Shown here one piece after another: positions 7,781 through 12,187 of a DNA stretch of 12,187 nucleotides. Source of the DNA: Candidatus Campbellbacteria bacterium CG10_big_fil_rev_8_21_14_0_10_35_52 (lineage in GTDB: Bacteria; Patescibacteriota; Minisyncoccia; Phycocordibacterales; UBA2163); the NCBI GenBank assembly GCA_002778715.1, contig PFAA01000029.1:2861-15047 (forward strand), in the 5' to 3' direction. The first letter of the stretch is position 1; each line of letters opens with the position of its first letter. The notes beneath the pieces were generated by a model. The model did not search any database. It saw nothing but the letters and a program-made list of their open reading frames with translations, and had not been told where the DNA came from. The position numbers and the translations under genes are program-made.

Positions 7781-8767
7781 TTATTTGAGCGTTATTCCGT
7801 AATTTCCAAGCGTTCTTTTTATTTCCTGCAATCCTTTCTTTCCAAGTCCTTCTATTTCTAAAATATCTTCCTCTTTTTTCCTTACAAGCCCGCCTACTGT
7901 TCTTATATTTGCTTTAGTAAGAGCGTTTATATTTCGCACTGAAAGATTAAACGATTCAATTCTTGTTTTTAAAAATTCGGTGTCTAATTTTTCTTCTTCT
8001 TTTGTTTTCGCTTTTTCAGAAATTTCTTTGTCTTTATCTTTGTCTTTTTCTTTATATTCAGGTTCTTTTTCTTCTTCTTTGAAGCCCACTACCGCTTTTA
8101 GCTGATTTATCATTATCTCTATTGATTTTTCAAGCGCTTTATGAGCTGTTATTGTTCCGTCTGTTTCAATGACAATTCTTAATCTATTAAAATCGGTTCT
8201 GTTTCCAACTCGCATATTTTCAACTTCATAATTCACCCGTCTTATCGGAGTAAATATAGCATCCAATGAAATTACCCCTATATCAACTTTGTCTTTTTGC
8301 AACACATCTTTTGATACATATCCGAGACCTCTTTCAACGGTAATTTCCATTGATAAATTTGTTTTTTTATCAGTTATCTCTGCTATTTGCTGGTCGGGAT
8401 TTAAAATTTCCAATTGAGACGGCGTTTTTATATCACCGGCTATTACTATCTTCGGACCTTTTATATTAAGAGAAATCGTCTGCGGTTCATCGGTCATCAT
8501 CTGTATTCTTATTTTTTTTAAATTAAGAAGTATTGTTACAATATCTTCTTTAACACCTTCTAAAACAGAAAATTCATGAGGAACGCCTTCAATCTTAACA
8601 GATGTTATAGCCGAGCCTGGCAAAGACGACAAAATAATCCTTCTTAAAGAATTACCCAAAGTGTGTCCATAACCGGGATATAAACCGTCTATTTCGTATG
8701 TGCCTTTGAATTCTTCTTCTGAAACTATTCTCGGCTTTGATGGAAGTGATACATTGTATTCTGACAT
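7781..8767 (-). CDS. rpoA: RNA polymerase alpha subunit
   Basis: Scaffold subunit that dimerises to start RNA polymerase assembly. Its C-terminal domain binds UP-element DNA and activators. The 328 residues have a complete N-terminal domain (about 1-228, with GYGHTLGNSLRRIILSSLPG at 32-51). A highly charged Lys/Glu/Asp linker (about 229-266) is followed by a C-terminal helix-hairpin domain (about 267-328). R278 and N281 match the DNA-contacting R265 and N268 of E. coli, and LGKKG at 308-312 keeps the glycine and lysine contacts but has Gly where E. coli has Ser299. The linker looks longer and more charged than usual. It is located between rpsD and rplQ, as in most bacteria. No Shine-Dalgarno. 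Confidence 0.97.
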   Translation of the reverse strand: MSEYNVSLPSKPRIVSEEEFKGTYEIDGLYPGYGHTLGNSLRRIILSSLPGSAITSVKIEGVPHEFSVLEGVKEDIVTILLNLKKIRIQMMTDEPQTISLNIKGPKIVIAGDIKTPSQLEILNPDQQIAEITDKKTNLSMEITVERGLGYVSKDVLQKDKVDIGVISLDAIFTPIRRVNYEVENMRVGNRTDFNRLRIVIETDGTITAHKALEKSIEIMINQLKAVVGFKEEEKEPEYKEKDKDKDKEISEKAKTKEEEKLDTEFLKTRIESFNLSVRNINALTKANIRTVGGLVRKKEEDILEIEGLGKKGLQEIKRTLGNYGITLK

Positions 8768-8844
8768 ATTTTTATTTAAATTAAATAAATCGTATAAAAA
8801 TTAATAAAGATGTTTTTATTATTACTTTGCGTTTTATATTTTCA

Positions 8845-9462
8845 TTATCTGCTATAAAATTCCAACACGGAACTTATATCAAACAAAAGCTCTGTTGTGT
8901 CTTGCGCCGGTTTGTCTTTTATTTCTCCTTCAAGAACTTTCTCGTTAAAAGAAATCCATAACGGTGTTTTATAATCTTTTAATTTTTCTTTAATATCCGC
9001 AAATAAAACGCTATTTTTACTGCCTTCTCTTACTTTTATCTTCATACCTTTTGATACTTTGTATGATGGTATTGTTACTTTCTTTCCATTTATAGTTATG
9101 TGACCATGCGAAACAATCTGACGCGCCATCTGCCTTGATTTCGCAAGACCCAATCTATATACGACATTATCAAGCCGTGATTCAAGATTTTCAATAAGTC
9201 GCGCTGATGGCTTCAAATCTTTTCGCGCAATTGCTTCTTTTGCATAATTATATAATTGTTTTTCAGCAATGCCGTATGTATATCTAATTTTTTGCTTTTC
9301 TATAAGCTGACGACCAAAATCAGACATCTGTTTCGGGCGTTTTAAAGAAATTCCTCTCTTTTTTCTTTTTTCTTCGGAAAGCGCGAATTTTTGTGTCTGA
9401 CATTTATCAAACACCGGGCTTCCGAGTCTTCTTGAAATTTTATATTTTGGACCTATTCGCAT
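8845..9462 (-). CDS. rpsD: 30S ribosomal protein S4, zinc-free form
   Basis: Primary 16S rRNA-binding protein that nucleates 30S assembly and often represses its own operon. The 205 residues begin MRIGPKYKISRRLG and continue to the conserved FGRQLIEKQKIRYTYGIAEKQ (49-69). The S4 RNA-binding fold follows at about 95-140 (SRLDNVVYRLGLAKSR). Only one cysteine (C21) is present, so the N-terminal zinc finger found in many S4 proteins is absent; this is the C-minus form. It is flanked by 77-nt AT-rich gaps to rpsK and rpoA, with no Shine-Dalgarno before the ATG. I see no recognisable S4-binding leader pseudoknot. Confidence 0.97.
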   Translation of the reverse strand: MRIGPKYKISRRLGSPVFDKCQTQKFALSEEKRKKRGISLKRPKQMSDFGRQLIEKQKIRYTYGIAEKQLYNYAKEAIARKDLKPSARLIENLESRLDNVVYRLGLAKSRQMARQIVSHGHITINGKKVTIPSYKVSKGMKIKVREGSKNSVLFADIKEKLKDYKTPLWISFNEKVLEGEIKDKPAQDTTELLFDISSVLEFYSR

Positions 9463-9539
9463 ATTATTTAAATTAGTTTATCATATTTAAGCTTAATAAA
9501 AAAACTATTTTGGCTTATTTATATATTGCTTTTATTTTA

Positions 9540-9974
9540 TTAAACTCTACGCGCTTTCTTCGGCCGCGGACCATTGTGCGGAATCGGTGTTGCGTCTTTT
9601 ATTGAAGAAACCTGAATTCCTTTGGAAATAAAACCGCGGAGCGCCGACTCTCTTCCTCCTCCAACGCCTTTTATCACAACACTCACTTCTTTCAGACCAA
9701 TCATTGAAGCCTTTTCTCCAAGGAGCTCTCCTACTTTTGCCGCCGCGAAAGGCGTGCCTTTTTTAGCGCCTTTAAAACCAAGAGAACCGCTTGATGACCA
9801 CATTACTGAACCGCCTTTTTTATCCGATAGCGTAACTTTTGTATTATTATATGTTGCTTGAATATTAAGAATCCCTGAATCTATTTTTTTTTTCGGCGCG
9901 CGCGAAAGAGAGCGGGATTTTAAACCGCTATCAACTTCTCCTCCTGTTTTTTTTATTATTCTTTTTTTGCCCAT
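9540..9974 (-). CDS. rpsK: 30S ribosomal protein S11
   Basis: Platform protein of the 30S subunit near the E-site. The 144 residues have a basic N-terminal extension about 15 longer than in E. coli, then the family core: TYNNTKVTLSD (41-51), GTPFAAAKVG (73-82), GVGGGRESALRG (103-114) and the end DATPIPHNGPRPKKARRV. The loop usually written GPGPGRE is GVGGGRE here, and the C-terminal HNGCRPPK is HNGPRPKK, both mild variations. It lies between rpsM (56 nt) and rpsD (77 nt). No Shine-Dalgarno precedes the ATG. Confidence 0.97.
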   Translation of the reverse strand: MGKKRIIKKTGGEVDSGLKSRSLSRAPKKKIDSGILNIQATYNNTKVTLSDKKGGSVMWSSSGSLGFKGAKKGTPFAAAKVGELLGEKASMIGLKEVSVVIKGVGGGRESALRGFISKGIQVSSIKDATPIPHNGPRPKKARRV

Positions 9975-10030
9975 TTTTTATATAAATCTAAAATATTTAA
10001 TTTCTGATTTTACATCCGTAAATAATACTG

Positions 10031-10408
10031 CTATTTTTTATCCACTTTTTTTCTGCCCGACCCCATGGTCTTCTTCGCGCCTTTGAGAGTCCTTGCGTTC
10101 GTCTTTGTTCTCTGACCTCTCGCGGGTAGCCGTTTCGTATGCCTTGACCCTCTGTATGACTTAATGTCTTTTAATCTTTTTATGTTGAAAGCAATCTCTC
10201 TTCTTAAATCGCCTTCAATTTTTCTTTCTTCAACAAGTTTTCTTATGAGATTTTCTTCTTCTGATGATAATTCTGATGGTTTCTTTCCTCTATTTACTTT
10301 CGCGCCGTCCAATAATACTCTCGCGCTTGAAATACCGATACCATATACGGCAGTTAGTCCATATTCTATTCGCTTATTATCTGGTATTGTTATTCCTGAT
10401 ATACGCAT
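10031..10408 (-). CDS. rpsM: 30S ribosomal protein S13
   Basis: Head protein of the 30S subunit that forms intersubunit bridges to the 50S and contacts P-site tRNA through its tail. The 125 residues start MRISGITIPDNKRIEYGLTAVYGIG and include GDLRREIAFNIKRL (66-79) and the tRNA-contacting GQRTKTNARTLKG (98-110), with a Lys-rich end. It stops with TAG, one of only two TAG stops in the window. A 116-nt AT-rich gap separates it from rpmJ, unusually long inside a ribosomal operon. There is no Shine-Dalgarno. Confidence 0.97.
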   Translation of the reverse strand: MRISGITIPDNKRIEYGLTAVYGIGISSARVLLDGAKVNRGKKPSELSSEEENLIRKLVEERKIEGDLRREIAFNIKRLKDIKSYRGSRHTKRLPARGQRTKTNARTLKGAKKTMGSGRKKVDKK

Positions 10409-10524
10409 ATCTTAAAATTAAATTAAAGAAAATAAATTAATAACTCAATTGCATTAAAAACTTAAAACAATAATATAACATATATTTTGATTTCTTGCCT
10501 TTGTTTTTTATTTTTAATATAACG
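10409..10524 (-). other. AT-rich spacer between rpmJ and rpsM
   Basis: This 116-nt gap is the longest inside the infA-dnaK run. It contains no ORF of note, no terminator hairpin and no convincing promoter. TTGAGT followed 17 nt later by TAATTT is the best promoter-like pair, but it is weak. Confidence 0.5.
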
Positions 10525-10638
10525 CTAACCTTGCCTCTGTTTATGTCGCGGATTACTGCAAATCACGCAAACTCTGCCTTTTCGTCTTACGGTCTTGCAT
10601 TTCGCGCATATTTTTTTTACTGACGATTTTACTTTCAT
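10525..10638 (-). CDS. rpmJ: 50S ribosomal protein L36
   Basis: A 37-residue zinc-ribbon protein of the large subunit, found by reading the - strand. It begins [15 protein letters not shown] and ends NPRHKQRQG. The zinc ligands are C11, C14, C27 and H32, the standard C-plus L36 pattern. An additional cysteine at 24 occupies a position that is usually Arg or another non-cysteine residue. It follows infA by 13 nt, the normal neighbour in most bacteria, and ends with TAG. Only a weak AAAAGAAA precedes its ATG. Confidence 0.95.
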   Translation of the reverse strand: MKVKSSVKKICAKCKTVRRKGRVCVICSNPRHKQRQG

Positions 10639-10651
10639 AATTTTCTTTTAT

Positions 10652-10870
10652 TTAAAGCCGTTTTATTATCCTTCCTTTTCCGCCATAACTGTCTAAAATA
10701 ACTCTTACTTTGTCCCCGACAAGAACTTTAATTCTAAACTTTCGCATCTTTCCCGAAAGATAGGTTATGATTTGTTCATTATTTTCAAGGGTTACCCGAA
10801 ATAATGCGTTTGGCAAGGCCTCATCCACCACACCGCTTACTTCTTCTAATTTTTCTTGTTTATTTTCCAT
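10652..10870 (-). CDS. infA: Translation initiation factor IF-1
   Basis: OB-fold factor that binds the 30S A-site during initiation. The 72 residues match the family almost end to end: [43 protein letters not shown] is the core, with SGKMRK near 39-44, and it ends [10 protein letters not shown]. It is the first gene of the ribosomal block and has what its neighbours lack, a clear Shine-Dalgarno: AAAGGA (10877-10882) ends 6 nt before the ATG. It is not preceded by secY-adk-map, its usual upstream neighbours; a divergent gene lies there instead. Confidence 0.97.
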   Translation of the reverse strand: MENKQEKLEEVSGVVDEALPNALFRVTLENNEQIITYLSGKMRKFRIKVLVGDKVRVILDSYGGKGRIIKRL

Positions 10871-10897
10871 TTAACATCCTTTTTGCGGAATTTTTAT

Positions 10898-10927
10898 ATA
10901 ATATCAAAATTATCCGTATAAAGTCAA
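10898..10927 (-). promoter_or_regulatory. Promoter of the infA-dnaK operon
   Basis: On the - strand, TTGACT (10922-10927), an 18-nt spacer and TATTAT (10898-10903) form a near-consensus housekeeping promoter. Transcription would begin near 10891, giving a leader of about 20 nt that contains the infA Shine-Dalgarno. I see no terminator between here and 3915, so the predicted primary transcript is about 7 kb and ends after dnaK. Internal promoters remain possible. Confidence 0.75.
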
Positions 10928-10969
10928 GTTTTTATATACAAATTTGATGTATGATTCCATTTACCTCTC

Positions 10970-11019
10970 TTCAAACAGCATCAAACTTCCTAATATTAAA
11001 CAAAAACTCGCTGTTTGAA
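10970..11019. repeat. 10-bp inverted repeat between divergent promoters
   Basis: TTCAAACAGC (10970-10979) is exactly complementary to GCTGTTTGAA (11010-11019), with 30 nt between. It lies in the intergenic region between the infA promoter and the divergent small-gene promoter. The right arm ends 14 nt before the + strand -35 element. A direct repeat of TCAAAC (10971-10976 and 10981-10986) overlaps the left arm. It could be a paired operator. No gene upstream on either strand would need a terminator here. Confidence 0.5.
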
Positions 11020-11033
11020 AAAATCAAAAAAAT

Positions 11034-11061
11034 TTGACAAGATTATATTTTTTAGTATACT
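11034..11061 (+). promoter_or_regulatory. Strong promoter of the small lysine-rich gene
   Basis: TTGACA (11034-11039), a perfect -35, is followed after 16 nt by TATACT (11056-11061). An A-tract just upstream (11017-11032) resembles an UP element. Transcription would start near 11068 and produce a leader of about 40 nt with long U-runs. This is the closest match to consensus in the window. Confidence 0.8.
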
Positions 11062-11109
11062 TTTGTATAGATTGTTTTTATTTTTTTATTTTTTGAAAAG
11101 GGGGAAGTG

Positions 11110-11418
11110 ATGAATATAAAAATAAATAAATTAATAAAAGAAATAGAGAAAAGTAGAAATTGTTATCTCTGCCCCGAAACGGCAGAGAAATTAGTAGAAA
11201 AAATTGCAAAAAAATATCACAGTAGTAACAACAAGAAAGAATTCAAAAATCTTGTTGAAAGAGAGACAGAAAAGCTTGAATTAAATTATAACTATTGCCG
11301 ATTTGCGTTTTCATATTTCGGCAGTAGTAAAAAAAAGAAAAAAGAGAGAAAAAGAGAAAAATATCGAAAATATCGACAGATGTTTTTTTCTTTTTATAAG
11401 CCGGTAGTTAGATATTAA
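11110..11418 (+). CDS. Small lysine-rich protein of unknown function with a CxxC
   Basis: I do not recognise this 102-residue protein. It has an amphipathic, charged helical N-terminal half with C18-x2-C21 (CYLC) and a third cysteine at 63. A Ser/Gly turn follows (68-73), then a very basic run (KKKKKERKREKYRKYR, 74-89) and an aromatic end. The basic run suggests nucleic-acid or ribosome binding; that is inference. ATG at 11110 is preferred over GTG at 11107 because AGGGGG (11099-11104) is then 5 nt away, a proper Shine-Dalgarno distance. It is coding-like: this frame is open for over 100 codons while the other frames are full of stops. It has its own strong promoter and terminator, and no partner gene. 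Confidence 0.7.
   Translation: MNIKINKLIKEIEKSRNCYLCPETAEKLVEKIAKKYHSSNNKKEFKNLVERETEKLELNYNYCRFAFSYFGSSKKKKKERKREKYRKYRQMFFSFYKPVVRY
11166..11188 (+). other. GC-rich RNA hairpin inside the small gene
   Basis: TCTCTGCC (11166-11173) pairs perfectly with GGCAGAGA (11181-11188) around a 7-nt loop, CCGAAAC. This 8-bp stem has five G-C pairs in an otherwise AT-rich transcript. It begins 56 nt into the coding region, just around the CxxC codons. Confidence 0.5.
11291..11328 (+). other. 11-bp RNA hairpin inside the small gene
   Basis: ACTATTGCCGA (11291-11301) pairs with TCGGCAGTAGT (11318-11328) around a 16-nt loop. Ten pairs are Watson-Crick and one is U-G. It directly precedes the eight-A run that starts the basic region. 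Confidence 0.5.
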
Positions 11419-11428
11419 AACTACTGGC
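11400..11428 (+). other. RNA hairpin enclosing the stop codon of the small gene
   Basis: GCCGGTAGTT (11400-11409) pairs with AACTACTGGC (11419-11428), ten pairs including one G-U. The 9-nt loop is exactly the last two sense codons plus the TAA stop. No T-run follows, so it is not itself a terminator; the real one begins 14 nt later. Confidence 0.5.
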
Positions 11429-11441
11429 AAGCATAATATAC

Positions 11442-11480
11442 AAGACAGAAATCGCTATAGCGATTTCTGTCTTATTTTTT
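11442..11480 (+). terminator. Terminator of the small gene, shared with mpg
   Basis: The arms AAGACAGAAATCGC (11442-11455) and its exact complement (11460-11473) form a 14-bp stem around TATA. They are followed by A and then T-rich sequence (11475-11481), a textbook terminator for the + strand unit. The mpg stop codon (11472-11474) overlaps the stem, so the hairpin also marks the mpg 3' end, although the T-run on that side is poor. Confidence 0.9.
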
Positions 11481-12005
11481 TATTAAAACAAATCTATATA
11501 ATTTTTCAGCGCACTTTCCGGCATAATCAACTCCAACTCTCGGAGTTTTTTTAATTTCACTGTTTTTTATTTTCACACCTCTGTCTTCTATCCAAAGTCC
11601 GGTTTTTTTATTTGCTGTCTTTTTATTAAAATCCCTGTCTATTTTTAAAAATTTCGTAAGTTTCCCAGGACCATCAATTTTTTCTCCCTTACATTCTACT
11701 CCGCGTATTAAAACAGCCGCGGGATAATTTTTTTTGCTTGTTACGATATTTAACATATTATACATTCCATATACAAGATAAACATACCAATATCCTGCTT
11801 CGCCGAACATTATTTCATTCCTATCCGTCTTTCCTTTATGAGCGTGAGACGCTCTATCTTCAAATCCGTCATACGCTTCAACTTCTGTTATCATCACGCT
11901 GATTTCTTTTCTTTTAATTTTTTTAACAATAAATTTTCCCAGCAATCCTCTCGCGACTTTAAGCGTCTGTCTGTTAAAAAATGATTTATTCAATATCATT
12001 CGCAT
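11472..12005 (-). CDS. mpg: 3-methyladenine DNA glycosylase (AAG/MPG family)
   Basis: Monofunctional base-excision repair enzyme that flips out and removes alkylated or deaminated purines. The 177 residues are a compact bacterial form. TEVEAYDG (40-47) holds the catalytic glutamate E43 and the aromatic Y45. ASHAHKGKTDRN (52-63) holds the active-site histidine H54. MFGEAGYWYVYLVYGMYNMLNIV (66-88) carries the intercalating-tyrosine strand and N86, and LIRGVE (99-104) has the conserved arginine. All the key residues I can align with the human enzyme are present. It is a single gene that converges on the small lysine-rich gene and diverges from the tRNA. No Shine-Dalgarno; TATAAT at 12014-12019 lies 8 nt before the ATG, so the mRNA may be leaderless. 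ATG at 11999 is an alternative start. Confidence 0.95.
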   Translation of the reverse strand: MRMILNKSFFNRQTLKVARGLLGKFIVKKIKRKEISVMITEVEAYDGFEDRASHAHKGKTDRNEIMFGEAGYWYVYLVYGMYNMLNIVTSKKNYPAAVLIRGVECKGEKIDGPGKLTKFLKIDRDFNKKTANKKTGLWIEDRGVKIKNSEIKKTPRVGVDYAGKCAEKLYRFVLIKK

Positions 12006-12013
12006 AATTAAGC

Positions 12014-12041
12014 ATTATATAAAAATTAAATATCAATCAAA
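12014..12041 (-). promoter_or_regulatory. mpg promoter
   Basis: TATAAT (12014-12019) on the - strand has TTTGAT at 12036-12041 (16-nt spacer) as the best of several overlapping weak -35 options. The expected start is near 12007, within two bases of the ATG at 12005. Confidence 0.45.
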
Positions 12042-12067
12042 GCGACTTATACGCAAGCGAATAATTC

Positions 12068-12097
12068 TTGTGAAAAATCTATCGTTTTTGATACAAT
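12068..12097 (+). promoter_or_regulatory. tRNA-Val promoter
   Basis: TTGTGA (12068-12073), an 18-nt spacer and TACAAT (12092-12097) make a good promoter. It should start near 12104, about 15 nt before the mature tRNA 5' end. Confidence 0.6.
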
Positions 12098-12118
12098 AAT
12101 AATTGTTTATTAGATGAA

Positions 12119-12187
12119 GGGCGATTAGCTCAGTTGGTAGAGCGCGTCATTGACGTTGATGAGGTCAGAGGTTCAACTCCTCTATCG
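12119..12187 (+). tRNA. tRNA-Val(GAC), cut by the window edge
   Basis: The cloverleaf folds clearly. The acceptor arm is GGGCGAT, and the D-arm is GCTC/GAGC with loop AGTTGGTA. The anticodon stem is CGTCA/TGATG with one G-U pair, and the loop TTGACGT has anticodon GAC at 12152-12154 (valine, GUU/GUC codons). The T-arm is AGAGG/CCTCT with TTCAACT. The window ends at ATCG of the 3' acceptor strand, so the last three paired bases, the discriminator and any CCA lie outside. Position 37 is G, whereas tRNA-Val(GAC) in E. coli has A. Confidence 0.93.

Noticed and set aside
8771..8789. TTTATTTAA/TTAAATAAA inverted repeat in the rpoA leader
   Set aside because: It consists only of A and T in an AT-rich spacer, so it is likely by chance and would not form a stable RNA stem.
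11329..11336. Run of eight A as a programmed frameshift or slippage site in the small gene
   Set aside because: Both shifted frames end at about the same place and give no recognisable domain; no stimulatory structure directly follows.
11068..11480. tmRNA, RNase P RNA or other standard structural RNA
   Set aside because: None of the conserved sequences I know for tmRNA (GGTTCGAATCC-type T-arm, tag ORF) or RNase P RNA (GAGGAAAGTCC) is present, and a long coding-like frame with Shine-Dalgarno exists.
139..12005. Recoded UGA (glycine) genetic code
   Set aside because: All core genes are full length under the standard code, with no internal TGA.

Overview
The window looks like chromosomal DNA of a small-genome, AT-rich bacterium, most likely from the Candidate Phyla Radiation (Patescibacteria, Parcubacteria-like). 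The reasons are: G+C of about one third by eye; a threonyl-tRNA synthetase without its TGS domain; a shortened ribosomal protein L13 and a zinc-free S4; almost no Shine-Dalgarno sequences; and one tight informational/chaperone block. All genes read through with the standard code. I see no mobile element, CRISPR array or sign of recent transfer. The lineage is an inference from these traits.

Layout. Positions 1-138 are a regulatory region with a perfect palindrome, followed by thrS on the + strand. Everything from 1944 to 10870 is on the - strand. In transcription order it runs infA-rpmJ-rpsM-rpsK-rpsD-rpoA-rplQ-rplM-rpsI-grpE-dnaK, from a good promoter near 10898-10927 to a good terminator at 3883-3915. 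I see no terminator inside this run, so initiation factor 1, seven ribosomal proteins plus L36, RNA polymerase alpha and the Hsp70 pair GrpE/DnaK may share one transcript. dnaJ follows behind its own promoter and a 258-nt spacer that holds a 20-bp palindrome. A small membrane protein gene (possibly CvpA-like) comes next and converges on thrS.

Right of infA, a divergent + strand unit (11034-11480) encodes an unrecognised 102-residue, lysine-rich, cysteine-containing protein. It has a near-consensus promoter, the strongest Shine-Dalgarno in the window, several RNA hairpins and a strong terminator. A 3-methyladenine DNA glycosylase gene (mpg) converges on it, and a tRNA-Val(GAC) gene runs off the right edge.

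How the genes work together: most encode the translation/transcription core (tRNA charging, initiation, ribosomal subunits, RNAP alpha), joined to the DnaK-DnaJ-GrpE folding machine; mpg is base-excision repair. Two patterns deserve a second look. First, an exact TATAAT lies 6-9 nt upstream of five start codons that lack a usual Shine-Dalgarno, which suggests leaderless mRNAs. Second, the isolated small gene at 11110 is unusually rich in expression signals and RNA structure.
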